NCBI GenBank assembly: GCA_002311635.1
Contig: DBZJ01000244.1
Span: 5,486 to 67,395, forward strand
Direction of reading: 5' to 3'
DNA from: Syntrophaceae bacterium UBA1163
GTDB taxonomy: Bacteria; Desulfobacterota; BSN033; UBA1163
Length of the DNA stretch: 61,910 nucleotides
Shown here: positions 9,438 to 18,559 of the stretch, piece by piece
Layout of the letters: each line of letters opens with the position of its first letter
Position numbering within the stretch: position 1 is the first letter of the stretch
Translations under genes and position numbers: made by a program
Notes under the pieces: model-generated
The model's input: only the letters and a program-made list of their open reading frames with translations
Database searches by the model: none
Told to the model about the DNA's origin: nothing

Positions 9438-9845
9438 AAAATCGCACCTCCTTTCGGCTCATAACGGGCGAGAATGATACCTTTAAAGTTACGACTGAAT
9501 ATATGCAGAACAAAGTCTTATGTCAGGCAAAAAGAACAAAACATGTGAACGATGTTTCATGCTGAAATTGTGGAAATACGACTGCCGAATGAACCTCTAT
9601 ATCATGATGGGAGTCGATTAGCCAACGACCCTAAAGAGGTTCCACCAATCAGTGTTATGTGCCAAAAGTCCATTCGCTTTGGTTGTCATTCCGGACTTGA
9701 TCCAGAATCCAGTCTTTTCAATCCCACCGAAGGCGGGACCGGATACCCCGTATCTGATACCGATCGGGAATGACGGCTTTAGAAATAATGCAAAGAAGTG
9801 TTGAATGAACTACACAAGCTGCAACCAATGCTTTGACATGGGGAG
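9438..9845. other. Intergenic region with one dispersed repeat
   Basis: About 400 bases without a credible gene, between a minus-strand gene start and a minus-strand gene end. It holds the interspersed repeat at 9685-9774. A 73-codon plus-strand frame there only translates the repeat. Confidence 0.6.
9685..9774. repeat. Dispersed palindromic repeat, GTCATTCC ... GGAATGAC type
   Basis: About 90 bp bounded by GTCATTCCG and CGGGAATGAC as short inverted ends, with the internal text GGACTTGATCCAGAATCC and CCGTATCTGATAC. The same word set recurs near 26195-26290. This type of repeat (translated as H-S-G-L-D-P-E-S-S or A-E-A-G-I-H) is known to be scattered through many bacterial genomes. Confidence 0.7.
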
Positions 9846-11951
9846 TTAATTAATGCTGAAATCGCCACCGCTGGTATCTGTACAACCCGTATTGCTTTTG
9901 CTCGTCACCCGAATCGTATAGTTTGACCCCGACGCCTGCTTTGGAGGAATCCTCCAATTATACGAGCCATTCCCTCCACTTCCGATCGAAGCAAAAGAAG
10001 CGATCGTTTGATTTTTTACCCCTGGCTTGAGAAGCTCAATCTTTACAAAACCTCCAATATTCCCCGTATAACTCCATTGAATCTTTTGCGTTGTACCTGC
10101 GGACCAGGTATCTCCTCCATTCGGAGAGACAACCGTGATCGCTGGGGGCGGAGGCCCGATAATGGCGAAGGTGTTATTGCTGGTATCGGTATAAGAGCTG
10201 TTGCTCTTGCTGGTTACTTTAATACTATAATCGCCTCCCAAAGCCTGGTCGGAAGGAATTTTCCATTTATATGAGCCGCTTCGTGCAGAGACCGAGGAGA
10301 CGATGGTGTGATTTGCAGTTCCCGGTTTCAGCAACTCTATTTTTACATAAGATCCTATATTCCCGTTGCAACTCCAGCGAATCGTCTGGGTCGAACCTGC
10401 TGGCCAGGTCTCCGCTCCGTTGGGTGAGACAACAGAGACGCTGATTGGAGTTATTGTGACCGAAAGAGTCTCGGACCAAGGGGACAGACCCGTTGTCTGA
10501 TAGGCGCATCGGGCTTGGACCTTTACCTGATACATGCCAGCCGAGGCCCAGGATTTGGACGCCATAGATTGGCCAGCCGGAAGCCAACCCGAGTTCGTCC
10601 CATCCCCCCAGTCAAATAGATACTGAACCGGGTTACCTGTGCTGGATATTGATCCACCTGTGGTATAGGTGTAAATCGTGCCTGTCAGTCCGTTGGCAGA
10701 TCCTTGCGGAGTATTAGGGATTGAGACGGAATCGGCTAAAGCGAATACATGGGTCAACATCTGCTGCTCATCTTTTGTGACAGCCTCGATCAAGATTCCG
10801 GCATCAGGATTAGATAGGCCTCCACGCCCATTGATGAGATCTCGGGCATCGGTCAGCCATTTGTCGATAATGCCTCCCGGGGCTGGGAAGTGACCGGAGT
10901 TCTGGCTGATGGGATAGAGGATATATTTGGCCGCCCAGTAGTCGAGGGCGACAGGGTCCTGGCTTGCCAGGATTTGACTGGCCTGAAAGGTCGCATTGGC
11001 TGGATATCCCGATAGAGATGAAAAAGAGACCCAGATCGCATCAATGATATTCAACACCGGCGTCCGGACCGAGACCATCATCTTTCCGGTGGTCTGTCCA
11101 AGGCCATCGTAATGACGGAAGTCGCTATTGCCATCATTCATTGAAACCACTCCGTAAAAATGTTTAAGAGAGGCAGTCATGTTCGAGCCGCCGTGAGTTT
11201 TAAGGACCGGGACATTAATCAATTTGAGTTTTTGGCTGTACGCGTTTCCCTGCCAAAGACCTTCCCTCAATTCGACCCGGTGTCCCCCGTCTGTGGTAAA
11301 ACAGGGATAGGAGACTTTTTCATATATCCGATAACCATCCTTCACGTGATCGTTGGCTCCAATGAAGGTGCCTCCGATGCGGTCGAGCAGATACGCGGAA
11401 AGCCGGGGATCATTGAAAACAGTATTGACGAGGTAAAGGAAACTCTGGTTCTCGTTATTGGCGTTGGCATGGACAGCGCCATTCGGATAGCCCGAACTCG
11501 TATCGCAATTGAGGCTTCCCCGGCCCTGGCCGTTATCGAAAATGACAATTTCACCCGAGAACCCATCAGGGTGGTCCAGGATCGCCTGGATCAGTCCCCG
11601 GATGAGATCACTGTTTGTGCAGCCCCGATATTTCCATTGGGCATTCACTTTAATTAAAACGACATCGTCAGGCTCGATCATGCCCGAAGGGCCGCTGAGA
11701 GGTGTTTCTTGAGCAGAGCGGTAGAATTTTAAGCCATTCCCTCCCATCAATTGAAGAAGAGCGTCGAGTCCGGCATGATGATTGCTGTCTTCCGAAGGAA
11801 AGGATTGAACAGGAATATCCTGAATCCAGAAGAGAGGACTGGACGGAGTTGCTTGGCCCTTTGCTACTCTTTGAAAGGGATTAAAAAAGGACAGGCAGAC
11901 CCCGGCAATGCTACCCTTCAAAAACCCTCGACGGCTGATCCCCTTTGTCAT
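9846..11951 (-). CDS. Tat-exported DUF362 protein with PKD and two Kre9/KNH-like repeats
   Basis: 701 residues. The N-terminus has a twin-arginine signal (S-R-R-G-F-L-K-G, hydrophobic 13-30), so export is in a folded, perhaps cofactor-bound state. Residues about 40-390 resemble DUF362 proteins (V-V-L-I-K-V-N, L-I-N-V-P-V-L-K-T-H, S-L-K-H-F-Y-G, Q-D-P-V-A-L-D-Y). A PKD-like domain follows (Y-L-F-D-W-G-D-G-T). Two tandem copies of a Ser/Thr-rich beta repeat come last, each starting V-V-S-P-N-G-[AG]-[ED]-T-W and containing V-K-I-E-L-L-K-P-G. The C-terminal modules suggest cell-surface placement. GGAG lies 7 bases before the ATG. Function unknown. Confidence 0.75.
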   Translation of the reverse strand: MTKGISRRGFLKGSIAGVCLSFFNPFQRVAKGQATPSSPLFWIQDIPVQSFPSEDSNHHAGLDALLQLMGGNGLKFYRSAQETPLSGPSGMIEPDDVVLIKVNAQWKYRGCTNSDLIRGLIQAILDHPDGFSGEIVIFDNGQGRGSLNCDTSSGYPNGAVHANANNENQSFLYLVNTVFNDPRLSAYLLDRIGGTFIGANDHVKDGYRIYEKVSYPCFTTDGGHRVELREGLWQGNAYSQKLKLINVPVLKTHGGSNMTASLKHFYGVVSMNDGNSDFRHYDGLGQTTGKMMVSVRTPVLNIIDAIWVSFSSLSGYPANATFQASQILASQDPVALDYWAAKYILYPISQNSGHFPAPGGIIDKWLTDARDLINGRGGLSNPDAGILIEAVTKDEQQMLTHVFALADSVSIPNTPQGSANGLTGTIYTYTTGGSISSTGNPVQYLFDWGDGTNSGWLPAGQSMASKSWASAGMYQVKVQARCAYQTTGLSPWSETLSVTITPISVSVVSPNGAETWPAGSTQTIRWSCNGNIGSYVKIELLKPGTANHTIVSSVSARSGSYKWKIPSDQALGGDYSIKVTSKSNSSYTDTSNNTFAIIGPPPPAITVVSPNGGDTWSAGTTQKIQWSYTGNIGGFVKIELLKPGVKNQTIASFASIGSGGNGSYNWRIPPKQASGSNYTIRVTSKSNTGCTDTSGGDFSIN

Positions 11952-12212
11952 TCACGCTCTCCTTAAACCGGATGCTGCTGCGGATTTTTCTTGCAATCTT
12001 GTGCGACAAGGTTGAAATAAATATAACCGAATAACCAAGCTGCGGCGAGAAAAATTGTCGACTTGAAATATACCTTTAGGGGTCATGGGTGGGCGTGACT
12101 TGTCATAAATTGAGGAGTACACCTGCAAGTCTTGCTCTGAAACGATTCGTAGGTTCAACGATTACGATGGAAATCAAGCATCGGCATTCAACGCTTGAAA
12201 CCAAGGGGCCAA

Positions 12213-13292
12213 CTATTTTTTTACGATGACCTCTATCAAGGGTTGGCCGTTCTCTTCCCTTCCAAAGTCCATTCCGATAAGCTCCCTTTCATTTCTAAAA
12301 AATAACATTTCCTTGAGCATTTGGTTGTAGGCTATTGGTGTTAAGTTTTTCGCGGTTATCTCAATAACTTTTTTTATTTCCAATGAGTCATCAAATAATA
12401 TCAACGTATGTTTATCTACCGACAATTTATGTTTGTTCGAAGCTCTTACTACTTCACATAAATATAAATTGTCAGGCAATTCTGATATGGACATCATGAA
12501 ATCATCATAATCATCGCTCATATCAATTTTTTTTACCGTAGTCAAAGAAAGCATCAGGTCATATTTGCCAATTATAAGTCCCCCGTTCGAATCTTTTCCC
12601 AGGAACAATATATGTCCGTTTTTCAATAATTTTGGGAAAGTGTAAGATACTTCCATGTTCGCTTCGTCATGAATGGTTTTTATTGTGCCATCGCGAATAT
12701 CATACATGCAGAATTCCGTATTATTCCCATTCGATCTCAGCAAGTATAATAAATTACTATCACCACTCCACAAAAATGTTGGTAAAGTATGTTTGCTTTC
12801 CAAACCTGACACGTGTTTTTCCTCTTTGCCATCCGTATCCATAATTATTAGATCCAGGCTACCAGAAGTGGCAATATACTCGGTTAAAGCAATATGTCTC
12901 CCGTCCGGCGCAGCCATCGGATAGGCATGACCATACCACCTCGTGTATTCTCTCTGGAATACTTCATGGTATCCGTCCCCCAAAACAGATAGACGTGATA
13001 CACCCTTACGCTCAGATTTATTATATTTATCATAGATCAAGAATATTCCCTTAGGTGTTGAATAAATTCCTGTAACCATCTTATAGTTTCCAATCCGGTT
13101 AACTTTCTTACTTGCCAGATCAATTGAATACAAACCCTTAAAGCCGTCAACAAATAGTATTTTCGATTGGTTATCAGTGAATAGATTCTCGCCAAATACA
13201 CTAGAAATCGGTATTTCCATTTTGTCAAACGATAAGCCGGTACCGGAAAATGTTAGGATAAACAAAAATATTATGGATATTATTTTGAGCAT
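12213..13292 (-). CDS. Exported beta-propeller-like protein of unknown function
   Basis: 359 residues from ATG 13292, chosen over an upstream frame start because GGAGGAGG lies 5-12 bases before it and the protein then begins with a clean signal peptide (L-K-I-I-S-I-I-F-L-F-I-L-T-F). The mature part is a series of beta blades with recurring x-D-G/x-D-x-x-L patterns (L-F-V-D-G-F-K-G-L-Y-S-I-D, M-A-A-P-D-G-R-H-I-A-L-T, L-I-I-M-D-T-D-G-K), resembling TolB/WD40-like propellers. The gene is clearly more A/T-rich and uses different codons from its neighbours, which suggests acquisition by transfer (inference). Confidence 0.6.
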   Translation of the reverse strand: MLKIISIIFLFILTFSGTGLSFDKMEIPISSVFGENLFTDNQSKILFVDGFKGLYSIDLASKKVNRIGNYKMVTGIYSTPKGIFLIYDKYNKSERKGVSRLSVLGDGYHEVFQREYTRWYGHAYPMAAPDGRHIALTEYIATSGSLDLIIMDTDGKEEKHVSGLESKHTLPTFLWSGDSNLLYLLRSNGNNTEFCMYDIRDGTIKTIHDEANMEVSYTFPKLLKNGHILFLGKDSNGGLIIGKYDLMLSLTTVKKIDMSDDYDDFMMSISELPDNLYLCEVVRASNKHKLSVDKHTLILFDDSLEIKKVIEITAKNLTPIAYNQMLKEMLFFRNERELIGMDFGREENGQPLIEVIVKK

Positions 13293-13394
13293 AATTTCCT
13301 CCTCCTTCTGCAGGAAGGAATCCTCGTTTTTTACTGGAAAATTTCTGGCTTTTTTCGAATTCAACGCTTCCACACATGCTTGGGTTTCCCAGGT

Positions 13395-14750
13395 TTAAGC
13401 TCCCGTCTTCAGGCCGTATTTTTTGAAGATGTATTCGTTGTCCTCCCCCACATTTGCTGAAACCCATTTAATCCGCATCGGGGTTTTGGACATTTTCCCC
13501 GTGACGGGAACGGTAAATATTCCGAAGGTGGGATGGTTTATGGTATGGAAAGTATGCCGCACCCGCCAATGTTCTGACTCTAAGACCTCCTTCGGGGTCA
13601 GCATTTTTGTGGTCACAGGCAGTCCCCCGCCTCTCCATTTGGAGCGCGCTGCTTTTACACTGTAAGCGGAAAACTTTTCAAATATTTCCTTATAGGTGTA
13701 CTGGGCTACGGCTTCTTCTATTTTGCGGTTTAGCTCCTTCACTTTGTCGATATCATCCGTGATCCTGTCGAGCAGCGACCTCCAATCTTCTTCCAATTTC
13801 CAAAGCCTCAAAATTTTCAAGGCAGCCCGGAAATCTTGATCTCGAAAACAAGCGATCGCGATAAAACCATCCTGGCATTTGAAAAAACCATACGGGCATA
13901 ACCCGTAATCGAGGGTACCATATCGCGGGCGCGGTTTTTTCCATACATAGCCAATGGTCGAGGGAAACCCCACACAGGACGCATAGGCATCTGCGGAGGC
14001 TATATCTACCATCTGCCCCTCCCCCGTTATTCGCTGGTGAAATAGAGCGACCAGGGCTCCGCCGGCAGCTCCTACAGCAGTCGCATATCCGGCGGCGTAA
14101 AAACCGGCCCGCGTGGGCCAGTTAAACGGCTCCGGGGTATCGGGAAGGTCCCCGATCAGGGCAGCAAGCCCGGACTCGGCTTGGCTGGTAAGATCAGCCC
14201 AGGGTATTTTTGAAAATTTCTTGGCCTTCGAGGTAAAATGACCATAAGGTGTTATGGCCACGTAAACCAAGCTTGGGTTTAGCTCACTCAATTGCCGATA
14301 CCCAATTCCGAGGGAATCCATTTCTCCCGGTGCAAAAGTTTCGATGAGCACATCCGCTTTGACAGCCATTTTCTTGAGATTTTCTCGATCCCGCTCTTCA
14401 TTCAACTGCAGGGTGATGTGGCGCTTATTTCGACTCTCCGTCAGATAGGGAATCCCCACTCCTTTCAGGTTGACACCGAACGGGCTCATCACTCTTGAAG
14501 GATCGCCTTCAGGGGGTTCAACCTTGATCACCTCCGCTCCTGCTTCAGCCAGAAAACTTGCCGCCATGATGCCCGCGAAATTCGCATAGCTGAGATCGAG
14601 GACCACCGCGTTTTCAAGAGCTTCTGGTTTCCCCTCCGCAGAGGTCATTTCCGTCAAAAACTGGCTCCATTCGGAAATCCTCTTCCCTGCTCCTTTCTTT
14701 TGGAGATATCGCGAATAAGTCCTCTCTTTAATGTTCTTCACTCCCTTCAT
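13395..14750 (-). CDS. CoA-transferase, CaiB/BaiF family III
   Basis: About 451 residues. It transfers CoA between a carboxylic acid and a CoA thioester in the cytoplasm. Family features: V-L-D-L-S near the N-terminus, A-G-A-E-V-I-K-V-E-P-P-x-G-D-P, a downstream I-E-T-F-A-P-G-E-M-D-S-L-G-I-G, and G-E-G-Q-M-V-D-I-A-S-A-D-A with Asp at the position of the oxalate CoA-transferase nucleophile. The start is uncertain: ATG 14750 overlaps the upstream CoA-transferase gene by 23 bases and gives an N-terminus matching its partner, but no strong ribosome site is visible; ATG 14648 is the alternative. It is the last gene of the liv/CoA-transferase operon. Confidence 0.85.
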   Translation of the reverse strand: MKGVKNIKERTYSRYLQKKGAGKRISEWSQFLTEMTSAEGKPEALENAVVLDLSYANFAGIMAASFLAEAGAEVIKVEPPEGDPSRVMSPFGVNLKGVGIPYLTESRNKRHITLQLNEERDRENLKKMAVKADVLIETFAPGEMDSLGIGYRQLSELNPSLVYVAITPYGHFTSKAKKFSKIPWADLTSQAESGLAALIGDLPDTPEPFNWPTRAGFYAAGYATAVGAAGGALVALFHQRITGEGQMVDIASADAYASCVGFPSTIGYVWKKPRPRYGTLDYGLCPYGFFKCQDGFIAIACFRDQDFRAALKILRLWKLEEDWRSLLDRITDDIDKVKELNRKIEEAVAQYTYKEIFEKFSAYSVKAARSKWRGGGLPVTTKMLTPKEVLESEHWRVRHTFHTINHPTFGIFTVPVTGKMSKTPMRIKWVSANVGEDNEYIFKKYGLKTGA

Positions 14751-16086
14751 AATTGAAAATCCGATCTTTACCCATGTCATAATACACAGGAGGCCTTTGG
14801 CCAACCCGGTAATCCCAATAGCCCACCACGCCTTCTTTCTCCAGAGCCTTTATCTCCTTTTCTGATAATTTCAGTAGTTTCTTAAAAATATAGCGATTAT
14901 GGTAACCGAGGGGGCGGGTGAGCCATTTAATCCTGGCGGGCGTTTTACTCAACATGGCCAAAGGTCCTGCCAGAGCCAGTTTCTTGTACATCTCATCATC
15001 GTGAAGGAGCACACTTCCCCGATCCCTTCGCCACTCATCCTGGCAGATTTGCAGGTCGTCCATAACCGGTGATAGCGGGAAACCATATTGTTTGGCAGTC
15101 TCCACAAGTTCCTTTTCATCCTTAGACCTTACCCATACGTTGACTATCTTTTGCAAATGTGTGGCATTCTCTTTCTTGAGCCGGGTGAAGGCCTTCTTGA
15201 ACCTTTCGTCATCCAACAGGTCGGTTCGATCCATCGCTTCGCACAGGTGCTCAAACTGCTTATCCGTAGCAATGGCCAAGGCGATAAACTTCTGGTCGCG
15301 GGTCTTGAAAATTCCAGAGGGGGCTGCCGCAGGATCCATATTGCCGGTTCGCCCAAGCTCATCCTTCGTCACAGACTGGTAGGTGAAATGAAATAATCCG
15401 CGCATCAAAATCTCTGCCTGGCAGGCGTCGAGATATTGCCCTTCTCCTGTCTTCAGGCGATGGTGCAGGGCCATCATAATCATCATGCCGGCGAAAAACC
15501 CCGGCAAAAAATCACCGTAGAAATCAGGTATTTTAAAAAATCGGTCTGTCTCTGGATGTCCCGTCAAACTTAACATTCCGCTCGCCCCCTGAGCCAGAAG
15601 ATCCCATCCCGGGAAGAAGCGGAACGGCCCATATTGCCCGAAAGTGCTCAGGCCGGCATAGATGACTCCTGGGTTCTTCTTCCTCACCTGGGTATACCCG
15701 ATTCCCCATGCCTCCACGGTCCCGGAAGTAAAATTCTCAATCACCACGTCCGATTTTTCAGCCAATTTTAAGATTAACTCTTTTCCTTTGGGTTTCTTCA
15801 CATCGATCGCCACGAAATACTTGCTGTGGTTGATAAAATTCCACAATGGGTTGGAATGTTTCCAGTACTTCCCCCAATAGGTGGCCCCTCTCCAATGATC
15901 GCCCTGATACGGAACCTCAACCTTAATCACTTCCGCTCCAAATTGGGCGAGGAATTTGGCGGCAATCGGACCAAAAATCATATGGGAGAGATCGAGAACT
16001 CGAATCCCCTTCAGGGCTTCTGGCTTTTCCTGCGCCTTGCGAGCGTCAAACATTCTTTGGGTGAAAGAAAAATAATCCTCGGGCAT
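14728..16086 (-). CDS. CoA-transferase, CaiB/BaiF family III (second subunit)
   Basis: 452 residues, homologous to the downstream CoA-transferase. Visible motifs are K-P-E-A-L-K-G-I-R-V-L-D-L-S, A-E-V-I-K-V-E, V-I-E-N-F and G-E-G-Q-Y-L-D-A-C-Q-A-E. The last Glu stands where the partner has Asp, which may mean that one subunit carries the catalytic residue. Paired subunits of this kind occur in heteromeric enzymes such as benzylsuccinate CoA-transferase. The gene begins 3 bases after livF ends, so the transporter probably imports the acid that the pair activates (inference). Confidence 0.85.
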   Translation of the reverse strand: MPEDYFSFTQRMFDARKAQEKPEALKGIRVLDLSHMIFGPIAAKFLAQFGAEVIKVEVPYQGDHWRGATYWGKYWKHSNPLWNFINHSKYFVAIDVKKPKGKELILKLAEKSDVVIENFTSGTVEAWGIGYTQVRKKNPGVIYAGLSTFGQYGPFRFFPGWDLLAQGASGMLSLTGHPETDRFFKIPDFYGDFLPGFFAGMMIMMALHHRLKTGEGQYLDACQAEILMRGLFHFTYQSVTKDELGRTGNMDPAAAPSGIFKTRDQKFIALAIATDKQFEHLCEAMDRTDLLDDERFKKAFTRLKKENATHLQKIVNVWVRSKDEKELVETAKQYGFPLSPVMDDLQICQDEWRRDRGSVLLHDDEMYKKLALAGPLAMLSKTPARIKWLTRPLGYHNRYIFKKLLKLSEKEIKALEKEGVVGYWDYRVGQRPPVYYDMGKDRIFNYEGSEEH

Positions 16087-16088
16087 TT

Positions 16089-16793
16089 CTATATCCCCAC
16101 GTAAGCCTTTTTTACAAACTCGCTGCTGAGAAGTTTTTCGCTGGGCCCTTCCAAAACCACATGGCCGTCCTGCAGAACATAGCCTCTATTGGCCATCTCC
16201 AGGGCCTGTTGTGCATTCTGTTCGGAAAGCAAAACGGTGATTCGCTCCTGAGGAAACGTTCTCATCACTCCATAGATCTGGGACATCATCAATGGACTCA
16301 ACCCCAAGGATGGCTCATCGATCATGAGCAACCTGGGCTGGGCCATTAAACCCCTGGCGACGACGAGCATCTGCTGCTCTCCTCCACTCATGAGGCTGGC
16401 TCGCTGGTGGCTCCGTTCTTTCAAAATGGGGAAAATGCTACAGACCTTCTCCAACAAGCTGTTTCTCCTCCTCCAGGTTTGAGGCAGGCAAGATCCCATA
16501 AGAAGATTTTCCCTCACGGTGAGATAGGGGAAGATTTTTCTACCCTCCGGGACCTGGACAATTCCTGAAGCGACGATCTGGTGGGGACGTAAATTTTCTA
16601 TGGACTTGCCCATGAATGAGATTTCCCCGGAGGCACATTTGAGCAGCCCGGAGATCGTGTTCAGCAGGGTGGTCTTGCCCGCTCCATTGGAACCGAGGAG
16701 AGCCACAATCTCATCCTCTTCTACCTTGAGGCTTACTTGATGAAGGACAGGAACTACCCCATAAGCGACGTTAAGGTCGCCCACTTTGAGCAT
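16089..16793 (-). CDS. livF: ABC transporter ATP-binding protein, LivF type
   Basis: 234 residues from ATG 16793, chosen because GGGAGG lies 5 bases upstream; longer frames are not needed. Walker A is at residues 34-41 (GSNGAGKT), the signature is S-G-G-E-Q-Q-M, and Walker B is L-L-M-I-D-E-P-S-L-G-L. The Y-L-T-V-R-E-N-L segment and short length are typical of LivF. It energises a branched-chain-amino-acid-type (HAAT) importer with LivG, LivH, LivM and the binding protein encoded upstream. It overlaps livG by 23 bases. Confidence 0.9.
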   Translation of the reverse strand: MLKVGDLNVAYGVVPVLHQVSLKVEEDEIVALLGSNGAGKTTLLNTISGLLKCASGEISFMGKSIENLRPHQIVASGIVQVPEGRKIFPYLTVRENLLMGSCLPQTWRRRNSLLEKVCSIFPILKERSHQRASLMSGGEQQMLVVARGLMAQPRLLMIDEPSLGLSPLMMSQIYGVMRTFPQERITVLLSEQNAQQALEMANRGYVLQDGHVVLEGPSEKLLSSEFVKKAYVGI

Positions 16794-17514
16794 ACTGACC
16801 TCCCAAATAAGCCTCAATAACTTTTGCATCGTTGGCAATTTCTTGCGGAGTTCCTTCAGCAATTTTCTGGCCATAATGGAGAACGACGATTTGCTGGGCC
16901 GCATTCATGATGATTTTCATGATGTGCTCTATCCAAAGGATGGTGATGTCGAATTGCTCTTGGGCATTCCAGATCATTTCTAAGGCCTTCGAGGATTCGG
17001 CCGGGTTCAAACCCGCCATGACTTCGTCAAGCAACAACAGCTTGGGAGTTGTCGCGAGCGCTCTTGCCAGTTCGAGCATTCTCAATTCGTATATGGTTAA
17101 CTCCCGGGCGAGCGTATCCCGTTTAGAAAACAACCCGACAAACTCGAGGTAGTAAGAAGCTTCGAGGATCGCATCTGACAGACTCATGTGCGGTCGTTTT
17201 TTCCCATGAATGACACTGACCGCAACCCCGGTTAAGGTGGTCATCGCATAGAAGGGCTGCGGGATTTGATAGGTTCTGGATACGCCCAAGCGACATATCC
17301 TATTGGAAGGCATGCCAGTAATATCCTTTTCCGCAAAACGAATGGTTCCTGCGTCCGGTTTGTAAATTCCACAGATAAGGTTCAGAAGGGTCGTTTTGCC
17401 CGCTCCGTTTGGTCCGATGAGCCCCACGACCGCCCCTTCTTTCACAGAGAAGCTCACTTCATTGACCGCGCATAACCCGCCAAAATGCTTGGTGACATCC
17501 CTTACTTCTAACAT
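16771..17514 (-). CDS. livG: ABC transporter ATP-binding protein, LivG type
   Basis: 247 residues. Walker A is at residues 34-41 (GPNGAGKT), with Y-Q-I-P-Q-P-F in the Q-loop region, Walker B L-L-L-L-D-E-V-M-A-G-L and the L-N-P-A-E-S helix characteristic of LivG. Start ATG 17514 has GCGGAGAT upstream. The canonical LSGG signature is replaced by R-E-L-T-I-Y-E-L-R-M, which is unusual: the usual S-G-G-x-Q is absent, as in some aromatic-acid transporters. Same operon as livF, livM and livH. Confidence 0.87.
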   Translation of the reverse strand: MLEVRDVTKHFGGLCAVNEVSFSVKEGAVVGLIGPNGAGKTTLLNLICGIYKPDAGTIRFAEKDITGMPSNRICRLGVSRTYQIPQPFYAMTTLTGVAVSVIHGKKRPHMSLSDAILEASYYLEFVGLFSKRDTLARELTIYELRMLELARALATTPKLLLLDEVMAGLNPAESSKALEMIWNAQEQFDITILWIEHIMKIIMNAAQQIVVLHYGQKIAEGTPQEIANDAKVIEAYLGGQYAQSGRP

Positions 17515-17518
17515 GTAT

Positions 17519-18559
17519 CTATCTCCGCACATGGAGGGTAGGGAAATAATCTCGATGATGCCGTTTGTGGTATAGACCCCATAGTCCTTCGCCGCGAGGG
17601 AGGATCAGAATGGCTCCAATTAAGACAAGGGGAAAGACAAAGTAATTAATGGGACCGAGCCCCCGCAAAGAGTCCTCCACCACGGCGATGAGATAGGCAC
17701 CTGGCACTGCTCCGTATACAAAAGCCCGTCCTCCGATAATGACGATGATCAGAATCTTGATCATGAAATCGAGGGGAAGGTAGGTGATGCCTGCAAAAGT
17801 TCGAAAGGTATGGACAATAAACCAGGCGACGATTCCCGTCAGGATGGAAGGAAAAACGTAATAAAAAACTTTATACTTGGTGACATCGACGCCCATCATG
17901 CGGGCGACATCCTCATTTTCATTAATGGCTGCTAAGGTGACTCCGAATCTCGACCGACTAATTTTATCGGATACAAATAGATAAAGGAGCATGAGCAGCA
18001 GAGAGAAATAGAAATAACCGAGGTAGTTCCATTTGACTTTGCCAAAGTTGAAGAGCGGGCTCATTCCCACCAAGCCAACCTCGCCCCGGAAAATATCCCC
18101 ATAGAGGAAGGTGACGTCTAAGAAAGTCAAGGGGAGGATCAGTGTGATGAGGGAAAAGTACAGCCCCTTGGCGATAAACGTGGTGGGACTGAGCAGGAGA
18201 GCTACGGCGGCGCAAACCAGAATCGTGGCCCCGAGGGTTGGGATCGGACTCCAACCGAGATGCAAGTTCAGCAAGGCAGAGGTATATCCCCCTAATCCCA
18301 AATAGAGCTGTGGCCCGAAATTCACTCGTGCCGTACCGATCATTTGTAGGCCCAGAGGGATGGCAATGGCGGCATATAGGTTGGCACTCGTGAGCATGGT
18401 TAAGATGTTTGGGTAGGGAAGGATGAATAAGGGGATAATCGCCAGAAGAAAAACCCCAATAGCCGGGTTCCTCCAATACCGGGGTTCGATCACCCATTCA
18501 TATTTCTGCTCTCCCCAGCGCAGTAAGATCCGATCCCGTCTGAATTCCAGTCTCACCAT
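17519..18559 (-). CDS. livM: ABC transporter permease, LivM type
   Basis: 346-residue multi-spanning inner-membrane permease of the HAAT family. After a charged N-terminal 35 residues, about eight to ten hydrophobic segments follow. The family pattern is visible in G-L-Q-M-I-G-T-A-R-V-N-F-G-P-Q-L-Y-L-G, and in the cytoplasmic loop A-A-I-N-E-N-E-D-V-A-R-M-M-G-V-D (the EAA-like coupling loop). GGAGAG precedes the ATG; the gene overlaps livH by 7 bases. Confidence 0.9.
   Translation of the reverse strand: MVRLEFRRDRILLRWGEQKYEWVIEPRYWRNPAIGVFLLAIIPLFILPYPNILTMLTSANLYAAIAIPLGLQMIGTARVNFGPQLYLGLGGYTSALLNLHLGWSPIPTLGATILVCAAVALLLSPTTFIAKGLYFSLITLILPLTFLDVTFLYGDIFRGEVGLVGMSPLFNFGKVKWNYLGYFYFSLLLMLLYLFVSDKISRSRFGVTLAAINENEDVARMMGVDVTKYKVFYYVFPSILTGIVAWFIVHTFRTFAGITYLPLDFMIKILIIVIIGGRAFVYGAVPGAYLIAVVEDSLRGLGPINYFVFPLVLIGAILILPRGEGLWGLYHKRHHRDYFPTLHVRR

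Noticed and set aside
9552..9773. 73-codon plus-strand frame
   Set aside because: Its C-terminal half is the translation of a known dispersed repeat (H-S-G-L-D-P-E-S-S); no ribosome site.
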